Source of the DNA: Bacillota bacterium
Lineage (GTDB): Bacteria; Bacillota; Bacilli; Lactobacillales; Aerococcaceae
NCBI GenBank assembly: GCA_023442905.1
Contig: JAEZWY010000005.1
Location: forward strand, 1-12,402
Reading direction: 5' to 3'
DNA: 12,402 nucleotides
Shown: piece by piece, positions 1-7,262 of the stretch
Layout: each line of letters starts with the position of its first letter
Position numbering within the stretch: the first letter of the stretch is position 1
Translations under genes and position numbers: made by a program
The notes under the pieces: generated by a model
Told to the model about the DNA's origin: nothing
The model's input: only the letters and a program-made list of their open reading frames with translations
The model's database searches: none

Positions 1-315
1 ACTGAGGGCTTAGCCAAGATGCGCAATGTTGCTGGTGAGATTATAGCAGCTATGCATGCTGTAAAAATTGCCCGAAATGCAGGGGCCAATTGTGTCGTAA
101 TTTATCACGATTATATGGGGATTGCAGAATGGGCATTAAAATCTTGGCAAGCTAAAAATGAGCATACAAAAGCTTATCAGGCGTTCATGCAAGAACAAGC
201 TAACGATTTAATTATCGGTTTTGTAAAGGTACAAGCCCATACTGGTAACCGATATAATGAGGAAGCTGATCAGTTAGCTAAAGATGGGATTCTCCAAGCT
301 TTATCCGCTAATTAA
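1..315 (+). CDS. rnhA: Ribonuclease HI domain protein, C-terminal part (5' end outside window)
   Basis: RNase H type 1 cuts the RNA strand of RNA:DNA hybrids, removing R-loops and primer RNA in the cytoplasm. The frame is open from base 1, so the first ATG inside (19) is internal and the N-terminus lies upstream. Visible family features are NVAGEI with the catalytic Glu, then YHDYMGIAEWA with an Asp at the second metal-binding position, then VQAHTGNRYNEEADQLAK with the conserved His and the last catalytic Asp. The order and spacing match RNase HI. Many Firmicutes versions carry an N-terminal viroplasmin-like hybrid-binding domain; whether this one does cannot be seen. No clear terminator follows, and lspA starts 63 bases after the stop. 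Confidence 0.88.
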   Translation, partial: TEGLAKMRNVAGEIIAAMHAVKIARNAGANCVVIYHDYMGIAEWALKSWQAKNEHTKAYQAFMQEQANDLIIGFVKVQAHTGNRYNEEADQLAKDGILQALSAN

Positions 316-328
316 TTATGATAAATAA

Positions 329-337
329 TGGTAAAAT
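329..337 (+). promoter_or_regulatory. Candidate extended -10 promoter for lspA
   Basis: TGG followed by TAAAAT forms an extended -10 (TGn plus a 5/6 match to TATAAT) about 40 bases before the lspA start. No good -35 box lies 17 bases upstream. The region is very AT-rich, so a chance match is quite possible. Confidence 0.3.
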
Positions 338-378
338 AAAAGAATAAAATATATCAGGCTAAGGCCTCAGGAGGATGT

Positions 379-837
379 ATGTTACTGAATTATCTATTAA
401 TCGCCATTTTAGTTGGTATTGACCAAATTGTGAAGTATTGGACCGTGACTTCTTTTGCTGTAAATGAAGGTCAAGATTTTATTCCTGGTATCCTCTCCTT
501 TTTCTACATTCAAAACGATGGGGCAGCTTGGGGGATCTTTTCAGGGCAAATGTGGTTATTTTATATTATCACGGTAGCAGTTGTTGCAGTTTTAATATAT
601 ATGTTACACAAGGAAGGTAAAGTTTCTCGCTTATTATCAATAGGTTTATCCTTTATGATTGCAGGTGCATTAGGTAACTTTATTGATCGGCTTCATTTAA
701 ACTATGTAATTGATATGTTTAGATTGTCCTTTATCGATTTTCCCATTTTTAATATCGCCGATGTTTGTTTAACAATTGGTGTCATCTTAATGATTGTATA
801 TATGGCGATTACACCGGAAGATCAATTGGAAAAGTAA
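379..837 (+). CDS. lspA: Lipoprotein signal peptidase (signal peptidase II)
   Basis: This inner-membrane aspartyl protease cleaves the signal peptide of prolipoproteins just before the lipidated cysteine, after Lgt has added diacylglycerol. The 152-aa length is normal for Gram-positive LspA. Four hydrophobic segments are visible. Family motifs are DQIVKYW (15-21), NDGAAWG (46-52), GALGNFIDR (96-104), VIDMF with catalytic Asp112, and FNIAD with catalytic Asp128. The 16-residue spacing of the Asp pair fits the short-loop Gram-positive form. AGGAGG at 369-374 lies 4 bases before the ATG, which supports this start. The next gene is an RluD-type pseudouridine synthase, the usual Firmicutes neighbour (as lspA-ylyB in Bacillus), and the 27-base gap suggests co-transcription. 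Confidence 0.97.
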   Translation: MLLNYLLIAILVGIDQIVKYWTVTSFAVNEGQDFIPGILSFFYIQNDGAAWGIFSGQMWLFYIITVAVVAVLIYMLHKEGKVSRLLSIGLSFMIAGALGNFIDRLHLNYVIDMFRLSFIDFPIFNIADVCLTIGVILMIVYMAITPEDQLEK

Positions 838-864
838 AACCAGTAACAAGTAAGGAGCAGTATT

Positions 865-1821
865 TTGACAGAAGAAAAAAACACAGTATATAGCTATACA
901 TATGAGGGTGAGGCAGGCTTACGATTAGATCAGTTTGTTACTATTCAATTTAGTGACGAGAGTCGTACAACTATCAAAAAATGGATTAAGGAGCAATTAG
1001 TAACGGTAAATGATAAAACCGCTAAGGCATCTCAAACATTGATGACTGGAGATATCGTTAACGTACAAAAGCCAGAGCCAGTGGAAGCAGATGAGTTTAA
1101 ACCAATCGCTGAGCCGATGATTTTAGATATCGTTTATGAAGATGATGATATTTTAGTGGTGAATAAACCGGTTAACCTCGTCGTGCATCCATCAGTTAAC
1201 CACCCAGCAAATACCTTAGTAAATGGTCTTCTAAACCATGTGCAAGAGAATGGTTCCCAACTAGCTATTGGGCGTGAATCATTTAGGCCAGGTATTGTCC
1301 ACCGATTGGATAAGGATACAACGGGCTTACTAGTCGTAGCTAAATCACAACTAGCACTTGAACGTTTGAGTGAGCAAGTAGCGAACCACGAAATGACTCG
1401 TATTTATACTGGATTAGTATATGGAGAAATTTTTGAAGCTGGTGGAACGATTGATGCGCCGATTCGTCGCCATGAAAAAGATCGATTAAAGTTTGAAACG
1501 AATGAAGCTGGTCGCCAAGCGGTTACACATTTTACTGTAAAACACCGTTATGTGGGTTATACACTGGTGAACTTCCAATTAGAAACGGGAAGAACGCATC
1601 AAATTCGGGTTCATGCTAACTTTATCAACCATCCAATTGTAGACGATCCCTTGTATGCAAGACAATACAAAGAGCGATTTTTCAGTGAAAATGGACAATT
1701 ATTACATGCCCACCATTTAGAATTAGACCATCCAGTAACTGGTGAGCATCTGGTTTTTGATGCTGAACTACCAAGTAATTTTCAAGCTGTATTGCATCAG
1801 TTGACATTTAAGGGTGTTTAA
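865..1821 (+). CDS. rluD: RluA/RluD-family ribosomal large subunit pseudouridine synthase
   Basis: The enzyme converts specific uridines in structured RNA, in this family usually 23S rRNA, to pseudouridine. The 318-aa protein has an N-terminal S4-like RNA-binding domain (about residues 18-75: LRLDQFV, then TVNDKTAKASQTLMTGDIV). The catalytic domain follows (about 85-305), with VVNKPVNLVVHPS (98-110), the signature GIVHRLDKDTTGLLVVAK (143-160) containing catalytic Asp149, and GRTHQIRVH (242-250). The start is TTG at 865, chosen because AAGGAG at 852-857 sits 7 bases upstream and no suitable ATG exists. It corresponds to YlyB of Bacillus. The exact target uridines cannot be read from sequence, so RluD is a family label. 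The pyrR/pyr operon that often follows in Firmicutes is absent here. Confidence 0.94.
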   Translation: MTEEKNTVYSYTYEGEAGLRLDQFVTIQFSDESRTTIKKWIKEQLVTVNDKTAKASQTLMTGDIVNVQKPEPVEADEFKPIAEPMILDIVYEDDDILVVNKPVNLVVHPSVNHPANTLVNGLLNHVQENGSQLAIGRESFRPGIVHRLDKDTTGLLVVAKSQLALERLSEQVANHEMTRIYTGLVYGEIFEAGGTIDAPIRRHEKDRLKFETNEAGRQAVTHFTVKHRYVGYTLVNFQLETGRTHQIRVHANFINHPIVDDPLYARQYKERFFSENGQLLHAHHLELDHPVTGEHLVFDAELPSNFQAVLHQLTFKGV

Positions 1822-1834
1822 TTTATGAAAAGCT

Positions 1835-1863
1835 TTGCAAAAGGGTGAATACTTTAGTAAAAT
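1835..1863 (+). promoter_or_regulatory. Candidate sigma-A promoter for yneF
   Basis: TTGCAA (1835-1840) and TAAAAT (1858-1863) are separated by 17 bases, giving 4/6 and 5/6 consensus matches in the gap after the pseudouridine synthase. The expected start of transcription lies near 1870, about 30 bases before the yneF ATG. This suggests yneF has its own transcript in addition to any read-through. Confidence 0.45.
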
Positions 1864-1899
1864 TTTATCTTGTAAACGTATGAGAGGAGTGTAGAAACT

Positions 1900-2130
1900 A
1901 TGCTAAGTACAGGAGCTTGGATTTTAATCGTAATTATTGCAGCGATTTTGGGCGCTGTTGGGGGATTCTTCATTGCCCGTAAATATATGGTCAACTATTT
2001 TGAAGAAAACCCACCAATTTCTGATGATATGATTCGTTCAATGATGATGTCAATGGGTCAAAAACCATCAGAAAAACGTGTGCGTCAAATCACACAATCT
2101 ATGAAAAAATCAAACAAAAAATCTAAATAA
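1900..2130 (+). CDS. yneF: YneF family (UPF0154) small membrane protein
   Basis: This is a 76-aa protein with a single N-terminal membrane segment (about 5-27, ILIVIIAAILGAVGGFFIA) followed by a charged cytoplasmic part. The segment ARKYMVNYFEENPPISDDMIRSMMMSMGQKPSEKRVRQ is characteristic of the UPF0154/YneF family, conserved across Bacilli. The tail is Lys-rich (KKSNKKSK). The molecular function of the family is not established, and I do not assign one. AGAGGAG at 1883-1889 lies 10 bases before the ATG. The gene is flanked by a candidate promoter and by a perfect inverted repeat after its stop, so it may be monocistronic. Confidence 0.93.
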   Translation: MLSTGAWILIVIIAAILGAVGGFFIARKYMVNYFEENPPISDDMIRSMMMSMGQKPSEKRVRQITQSMKKSNKKSK

Positions 2131-2162
2131 CTAGATTAAAGCAACAAGATTCGCTTTATATC

Positions 2163-2206
2163 TGCAATAGCCTCCGCAGCTCATTTGGCTTGCGGAGGCT
2201 ATTGCA
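2163..2206 (+). terminator. Perfect 16-bp inverted repeat, probable yneF terminator
   Basis: The arms at 2163-2178 and 2191-2206 are exact reverse complements (TGCAATAGCCTCCGCA), with a 12-base loop that a G-U pair could shorten. The stem is long and GC-rich in its middle. The bases directly after it (TTGTCT) are only moderately T-rich, and the first real T-run is at 2220-2230. It is therefore an imperfect intrinsic terminator but the best candidate between yneF and the ABC operon. Confidence 0.65.
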
Positions 2207-2246
2207 TTGTCTAACCAAATTTTTATTTTTCCAACAAGTGTTAATT

Positions 2247-2276
2247 TTCGCAATTGGTCAAGATTTGTTAGATAAT
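2247..2276 (+). promoter_or_regulatory. Candidate promoter of the ABC exporter operon
   Basis: GATAAT (2271-2276, 5/6 match to the -10 consensus) lies 18 bases downstream of TTCGCA (2247-2252, 4/6 match to the -35 consensus). It sits after the yneF inverted repeat and about 30 bases before the first ABC gene, where an operon promoter is expected. The -35 match is modest. Confidence 0.4.
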
Positions 2277-2304
2277 AGATAAGAATGTGTTTAGGAGGGA
2301 AGAA

Positions 2305-4074
2305 ATGTTTTCAATTTTTAAAAAATTGGGTTGGTTTTTTAAATTGCGGTGGAAGAGCTATGCTTTTGGGATAGCGGCATTAGTCACCTGTGCGATTCTA
2401 TCAGCTATGACCCCTAGAATTGTGGGAAATATGGTTGACCAGTTGGCAGCAGGATCTTTAACTGGGCAATTATTAATCACTCAAACAGGCCTTATATTAT
2501 TATTGGCTATTATTATGTATGTACTTCGCTACGGTTGGCGGACGATTATTTTTGGGAATTCGACTTTATTAGAATCGATTATGCGTAATCGTTTGTTTAG
2601 TCATTTTACCAAGATGGATGCTACGTTTTACCATAAATATCGTACGGGTGACTTGATGGCACATGCTACCAATGACTTAGCAGCCTTACGATTTGTTGCT
2701 GGTGGTGGAATTCTAACATTAACTGACTCTATCTCTATTTCGGTAGTTACGTTGTTCTCTATGTTTGTCCTAATTGACTGGCAACTAACATTAGTGACTA
2801 TTTTGCCGTTCCCTATTTTAATAGTGGTAGCACGGGTGTTAGGACGCATTATCAATCAACGTTTTCGTAAATCATTAGAAGCTTTTTCTAGTTTAAATGA
2901 TGAAGTGCAAGAAAATGTGTCTGGAATGAAGGTAATCAAGACATTTGGTGAGGAAGAAGATTATTACCAAGATTTTGTTGAAAAGACTGACCAAGTTGTT
3001 GAAATGAACCGAAAAGTTTATCAAGCAGATGCGGCATATACACCAATGATTGAAATTATCACAGGTTTAACTTACGTATTAACGATATTTTTTGGGACTT
3101 ATTTTATCCAAAATGGTCGGATTACTGTTGGTGACTTGATCGCTTATATCTCATATTTATCTATGATGGCGTGGCCTTTAATAGCGGTTGGTCACTTAGT
3201 GAATACACTTGAACGTGGGAATGCGTCATGGGACCGAGTATCTGAATTGTTAGATGAAGTACCAGCAATTACTGAAGTAGATCAAGCAATTACTACGCCG
3301 ATTAAAGGTGATATTCATTTTGATATTAAAGAATTTGCTTATCCAGATGATGGTCGTATTAAGTTATCAGATACTGCTTTCCATTTGAAGGAGGGTAATA
3401 TGCTTGGTGTGGTTGGTCGAACAGGTTCAAGCAAAACGACAATTTTTAAATTGTTAATGCGTGATTATGATCAATATGATGGGCAGATTACTTACGACGG
3501 AAAAGATATTAAAGATTTTAGTTTAAATACACTTTCATCAGCATTCGGTTATGTACCGCAAACGAATTTCTTATTTTCTAATACGATTTTAGAAAATATT
3601 CGTTTCGGGAACCCTAATTTGACGGAAGAAGAAGTGATTCACTATGCAAAAGTGGCAGACATTCATGAAGATATCATGAAATTCCCTGAAGGTTATCAAA
3701 CAGAAGTTGGGGAACGTGGTGTATCGCTATCTGGTGGGCAAAAACAACGGATTGCGATTGCGCGTGCCTTAGCCGTTAATCCAGAATACTTAATCATGGA
3801 TGACTCGCTATCTGCAGTAGATGCTCAAACTGAAGAAAATATTTTAAGCAATTTACGGAAAGAACGAGCAAATAAAACAACTATCATTGCAGCGCAAAGA
3901 TTATCATCAGTCATGCATGCAGAAGAAATTATTGTAATGGACAGAGGTACCATTATTGAACGCGGAAAACATAATGAATTAGTTGTTGAAGATGGTTGGT
4001 ATGCACATACCTATAACCAACAGCAACTACAAAGAAAAATTACTGAAGGTGGTGATACTGATGGAGAAAGCTAA
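2305..4074 (+). CDS. ABC exporter half-transporter, degenerate-site subunit (BmrC/YheI, LmrC, EfrA type)
   Basis: This is one half of a heterodimeric type IV (multidrug/lipid type) ABC exporter in the cytoplasmic membrane. The 589-aa protein has an N-terminal six-helix membrane domain (about 15-305) and a C-terminal nucleotide-binding domain. Q-loop Gln419, signature LSGGQ (475-479) and Walker B YLIMDD (495-500) are visible. The residue after the Walker B Asp is Asp500, not the catalytic Glu, and the switch His is replaced by Gln531 (AAQRLSS). Both changes mark the degenerate-site subunit of such heterodimers. Unusually, Walker A (371-378, GRTGSSKT) also has Ser376 where the family has Gly. 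ATG 2305 is preferred over GTG 2287 because AGGAGG (2293-2298) lies 6 bases upstream and would fall inside the longer version. It overlaps the partner gene by 14 bases. The substrate is unknown. Confidence 0.93.
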   Translation: MFSIFKKLGWFFKLRWKSYAFGIAALVTCAILSAMTPRIVGNMVDQLAAGSLTGQLLITQTGLILLLAIIMYVLRYGWRTIIFGNSTLLESIMRNRLFSHFTKMDATFYHKYRTGDLMAHATNDLAALRFVAGGGILTLTDSISISVVTLFSMFVLIDWQLTLVTILPFPILIVVARVLGRIINQRFRKSLEAFSSLNDEVQENVSGMKVIKTFGEEEDYYQDFVEKTDQVVEMNRKVYQADAAYTPMIEIITGLTYVLTIFFGTYFIQNGRITVGDLIAYISYLSMMAWPLIAVGHLVNTLERGNASWDRVSELLDEVPAITEVDQAITTPIKGDIHFDIKEFAYPDDGRIKLSDTAFHLKEGNMLGVVGRTGSSKTTIFKLLMRDYDQYDGQITYDGKDIKDFSLNTLSSAFGYVPQTNFLFSNTILENIRFGNPNLTEEEVIHYAKVADIHEDIMKFPEGYQTEVGERGVSLSGGQKQRIAIARALAVNPEYLIMDDSLSAVDAQTEENILSNLRKERANKTTIIAAQRLSSVMHAEEIIVMDRGTIIERGKHNELVVEDGWYAHTYNQQQLQRKITEGGDTDGES

Positions 4075-5872
4075 TCAAACAAAGTTTTCACTCGCTGACC
4101 AGGTCCGTATTTTTAAGGGAATTGTCGGCTTTGGGAAACCACACTGGCTACCATTTGCTTTATCGTTTGTGGCAACAGCTATTGTAGCTGGAATTTCTGC
4201 CTATTTACCCATCGTGATTCAACGATACCTAGACCAGGTATTAGCAACTGACTCAGCCACTTTACAAGTGACTATCCAGGTAGCCGCATTTTATTTTGCG
4301 TTAACTTTATTAAAAGTGGCGGTTTATTATTTTAGAGATTTTACCTTTAAGCTAACAGCTGAAAAATCGGTTGCTGATATGCGTAATACTCTGTATAAAA
4401 AAGTTGTCCATCTAGGTATGCGCTATTTTGACCAAACACCCAATGGGTCAGTCGTATCAAGAGTGACGAATGATACAGAAACAATTAAAGAATTTTGGCA
4501 GGTATTCTTATCTTTCTTTGATGGTTTATTAAATATTGTGGCTATTACCTATGCCATGTTTACTTTAGATGCAGGTTTAGCTTTAGTATTCATGGCCTTT
4601 GTTCCTGTCATGTTAATTTTAATTTACATTTATCAGCGACAATCTACTTATATTTATGGGCGGATGAGAGTTGCTTTATCTACTTTGAATGCTAAATTAA
4701 GCGAATCTATTTCTGGGATGAATATTATTCAAAATTATGGTCAACAAGATCGATTAATCCAAGAATTTGATGATGTAAACCAAACTTATGTAAGAGCTCG
4801 AGTAGGGATGTTTAAAATGAACGCCTTATTATTACAACCGGCTATTAACTTACTTGAAGCAATTGCTTTGGTACTCGTTTTGTATATTTTTGGTTTCCAA
4901 GATTTACAAGGCGTGGTCATTAACGTAGGGGTTGTTTATGCTTTTACATCATATGCCAAGTCATTTTTCCAACCAATGGGACAAATGATGGATTCGCTAT
5001 CTATTTTCCAAGATGGAATGGTATCCGGTTCTCGGGTTTTAGATTTACTAGATAATCCAGAAATGGCACCAGTGTCAAATGAGGGTGCAAGCGGTAAAGT
5101 AACAGATGGCCATATCCAAATTAACGGTTTGTCCTTCTCTTATGATGATAAGAAACAAGTGCTTCATGATATTAATATCGATATTCAACCGGGACAAACA
5201 GTAGCCTTTGTTGGTCAAACGGGTTCAGGTAAATCATCCATTATTAATGTTTTGATGAGATTCTATGAGTTTAACCAGGGAGAAATTTTAATTGATGGAC
5301 AATCTATTAAAAATATTCCTGTGACGCAGTTAAGAGAAGATATTGGGTTAGTTTTACAAGATTCATTTATGTTCTATGGAGATATTGCAGAAAATATCCG
5401 TCTGCACGGGGATTACACTGATGATATGGTCAAGGCTGCAGCACAATTTGTAAAAGCAGATGACTTTATTGAATCCTTAGAGGATGGTTATCATGCTAAA
5501 GTAATCGAAGGCGGGGCAGCTTTTTCAACTGGACAAAAACAATTGTTATCTTTTGCAAGATCAATATTAAGAGAACCTAAAATCCTTGTATTAGACGAAG
5601 CAACTGCTAACATAGATACCGAAACAGAGCAGAAAATTCAGTCTGGTTTAGCCAATATGCGATTAGGGCGAACAACTATTATCATTGCCCATCGTTTATC
5701 GACAATTAAAGATGCAGATCAAATTATCGTATTGAAAAATGGCCAAATCATCGAACATGGTAACCATGACGACTTGATTGGACAAGGTGGCACATATTAT
5801 AATATGTATCAGTTGCAGACCTATTCGGATGCACACCAAGATATAGATGAAGGGGAAACTGATGATTTATAA
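4061..5872 (+). CDS. ABC exporter half-transporter, catalytic-site subunit (BmrD/YheH, LmrD, EfrB type)
   Basis: This is the partner half of the heterodimeric exporter. The 603-aa protein has a six-helix membrane domain (about 28-325) and a C-terminal ATPase domain. Walker A GQTGSGKS (385-392), Q-loop Gln433, Walker B ILVLDE with catalytic Glu513, and switch His544 are all canonical. Its signature is FSTGQ (488-492) instead of LSGGQ. That is the complementary asymmetry expected: this subunit supplies the ATP-hydrolysing Walker motifs, while its altered signature faces the partner's degenerate site. An in-frame ATG at 3983 exists, but the homologous start MEKANQTKF at 4061 is supported by AAGGTGG at 4046-4052 and gives a 14-base overlap with the upstream gene, suggesting translational coupling. 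The cargo cannot be told; multidrug or lipid export are known for the family. Confidence 0.95.
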   Translation: MEKANQTKFSLADQVRIFKGIVGFGKPHWLPFALSFVATAIVAGISAYLPIVIQRYLDQVLATDSATLQVTIQVAAFYFALTLLKVAVYYFRDFTFKLTAEKSVADMRNTLYKKVVHLGMRYFDQTPNGSVVSRVTNDTETIKEFWQVFLSFFDGLLNIVAITYAMFTLDAGLALVFMAFVPVMLILIYIYQRQSTYIYGRMRVALSTLNAKLSESISGMNIIQNYGQQDRLIQEFDDVNQTYVRARVGMFKMNALLLQPAINLLEAIALVLVLYIFGFQDLQGVVINVGVVYAFTSYAKSFFQPMGQMMDSLSIFQDGMVSGSRVLDLLDNPEMAPVSNEGASGKVTDGHIQINGLSFSYDDKKQVLHDINIDIQPGQTVAFVGQTGSGKSSIINVLMRFYEFNQGEILIDGQSIKNIPVTQLREDIGLVLQDSFMFYGDIAENIRLHGDYTDDMVKAAAQFVKADDFIESLEDGYHAKVIEGGAAFSTGQKQLLSFARSILREPKILVLDEATANIDTETEQKIQSGLANMRLGRTTIIIAHRLSTIKDADQIIVLKNGQIIEHGNHDDLIGQGGTYYNMYQLQTYSDAHQDIDEGETDDL

Positions 5873-6536
5873 TATTTTATTAACTTTGATAGGCTGGTTT
5901 ATTCGTTTGATTAATGGACCAACTCAAATTGATGTGGATGAGGCATTTGATCCAGAGGCTAATTATTTAGTGGTTGGACCACATCGTTCAATCCTAGATC
6001 CAATTTTCATCGCCTTAGCTTTACGACCAAAACAAATGGCCTTTATGGCAAAGAAAGAATTGCTAGCTAACAAATTTCTAACTTGGTTTTTTACCACAGT
6101 CAACATTATTCCGATTGATCGAGAGAATCCTAGTGCATCTTCAATTAAAGAAGCAGTCCGTACGATTAAATCTGGCGAGAAGTATGTAGGTCTGTTTCCT
6201 ACTGGTTCTCGTTATACGGATGAAATTAAAGATGGGGCGGTTTCTATGGCTAAGATGGGTAAAGCTGAAATCTTACCAGTCAACTACCAAGGACCTATTC
6301 AAATTCGTGATTTATTCTCTTGGAAAAAAGCTAATAGAGCTAAAGTTCGTGTGGGTAAACCTATTCAATTGCCTGATGTTAAACGGTTAACTGAAGAAGA
6401 TAACAAGGCTATCAACCAATCTATCAAAGAGGCTTTCATCGAAAATGACCGTATTTTAGATCCAAATTATCATTATGATTTGGCAGGCGCTATAGCAAAA
6501 CGTGATGCTAAGAAGGCTAAGAGTGCAGGAAAATAA
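5862..6536 (+). CDS. plsC: PlsC-type 1-acyl-glycerol-3-phosphate acyltransferase family protein
   Basis: PlsC-family enzymes transfer an acyl chain to lysophosphatidic acid, making phosphatidic acid at the membrane. The 224-aa protein has the HX4D motif (GPHRSILDP, His41 and Asp46), a central NIIPIDRENP (81-90) and a block III motif FPTGSR (112-117). The usual block III is FPEGTR, so its Glu is Thr here, a variant worth noting. An N-terminal hydrophobic stretch (about 2-18) may anchor it. ATG 5862 is chosen because AAGGGG (5850-5855) lies 6 bases upstream and would be inside the longer frame from 5847. It overlaps the ABC gene by 11 bases, so it is in the same operon. This could mean linked lipid supply and export, or just co-regulation. 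The exact substrate is inferred from the family. Confidence 0.87.
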   Translation: MIYNILLTLIGWFIRLINGPTQIDVDEAFDPEANYLVVGPHRSILDPIFIALALRPKQMAFMAKKELLANKFLTWFFTTVNIIPIDRENPSASSIKEAVRTIKSGEKYVGLFPTGSRYTDEIKDGAVSMAKMGKAEILPVNYQGPIQIRDLFSWKKANRAKVRVGKPIQLPDVKRLTEEDNKAINQSIKEAFIENDRILDPNYHYDLAGAIAKRDAKKAKSAGK

Positions 6537-6605
6537 TTTATCACATTTTTAATGCGTGTCCTGTCAACCAATAGCAAAAACGATTATGTAAGAGAGGTCG
6601 ATAAG

Positions 6606-7097
6606 ATGACAAAAGCTACATTTTGGAAACAAGTTTTCTTGCACACGATTCAGAATATTAAGCTGTATATAGGTGCTGAAGCTAAGTTGTTACTTTTAAC
6701 AGTGGTTATTTATGGGCTAGGTTTTTGGTTATTAAACATCCAATGGGCTTTGCTGATAGCCATTGGTATCAGTTTGGTAGCCTTATTGCCCGTAATTGGT
6801 GCTGGCGTGGTCTTTATTCCTTGGATACTGATTGAGTGGCTACAAGGGGATACGCAAGTAGGATGGTGGCTATTTGCCATATATTTAGGTGTTGAATTAT
6901 TGACTGAAGTACTACAACCACTTTTAATTGGTAAAGATTTAAAATTACCGTTTTGGTTACCGATAGTGATCACGTTAATGTGTACAATCGCCTTTAATTT
7001 ATTTGGCGTAATGGTAGCGGGTATTCTGATACCTTTTATTTCAGCATATTTTCAAGTTAAGGCACTTGAACGTGCTGAAATTTATGATGAAAAATAA
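6606..7097 (+). CDS. Short membrane protein matching the C-terminal half of AI-2E family transporters
   Basis: This 163-aa, strongly hydrophobic protein has four or five membrane segments (about 27-44, 47-78, 86-106, 114-131, 132-152). The pattern ISLVALLPVIGAGVVFIP (55-72), the later LLTEVLQPLLIGKDLKLPFWLP (98-119) and NLFGVMVAGILIPFISAYFQV (131-151) resemble the C-terminal half of AI-2E/PerM/YtvI proteins (PF01594). Those are normally about 350 aa, and the N-terminal half is missing here. No remnant of it is visible in the 69 bases before the gene. ATG 6606 is chosen over ATG 6552 because AGAGAGG (6591-6597) is 8 bases upstream. It is probably the last gene of the ABC-plsC operon, followed by a terminator. 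It could be a natural short family or a truncated derivative. Transport function is not established. Confidence 0.7.
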   Translation: MTKATFWKQVFLHTIQNIKLYIGAEAKLLLLTVVIYGLGFWLLNIQWALLIAIGISLVALLPVIGAGVVFIPWILIEWLQGDTQVGWWLFAIYLGVELLTEVLQPLLIGKDLKLPFWLPIVITLMCTIAFNLFGVMVAGILIPFISAYFQVKALERAEIYDEK

Positions 7098-7104
7098 TTT
7101 ATTG

Positions 7105-7138
7105 AAGAGATCTGTGAGTCCTTGCAGGTCTCTTTTTG
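7105..7138 (+). terminator. Rho-independent terminator of the ABC-plsC operon
   Basis: AGAGATCTG (7106-7114) pairs with CAGGTCTCT (7125-7133), nine pairs including one G-U. Two further A-T or G-T pairs lie outside, and the loop is about 10 bases. The run TTTTT (7133-7137) follows directly. It lies 8 bases after the stop of the short membrane protein gene. Confidence 0.87.
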
Positions 7139-7215
7139 ATTATTCATTACGGTCAACTATACAGAGAATTTTATGACCTACTTGATGGTGGTAAGAAAAT
7201 TTTGTTCTTTTCCAG

Positions 7216-7227
7216 TTAGCGAGCTAA
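7216..7227. repeat. Short inverted repeat upstream of the SNF2 gene promoter
   Basis: TTAGC and GCTAA arms are separated by GA (7216-7227). Further copies or part-copies of GCTAA(A) follow at 7235-7240, and CCAGT/ACTGG arms flank the region (7212-7216, 7231-7235). It lies about 40 bases ahead of the -10 box. It could be an operator or part of a weak RNA structure; nothing links it to a known regulator. Confidence 0.3.
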
Positions 7228-7262
7228 GCCACTGGCTAAACATATGAATTTCTTAAGAAGTT

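Noticed and set aside
695..770. Shortened spacing between the two catalytic Asp residues of LspA as a defect
   Set aside because: Sixteen residues is the usual spacing in Gram-positive LspA; longer spacing is a feature of proteobacterial forms.
2628..2855. Minus-strand open frame inside the first ABC gene
   Set aside because: Low-complexity translation, no binding site or family features; a shadow of the + strand gene.
3983..4060. 26-residue extension of the second ABC subunit
   Set aside because: It would overlap the first ABC gene by about 90 bases; ATG 4061 has a better placed binding site and a normal family N-terminus.
6710..6973. Minus-strand open frame inside the AI-2E-like gene
   Set aside because: It lies wholly within a coding region with clear family motifs and has no start signal.
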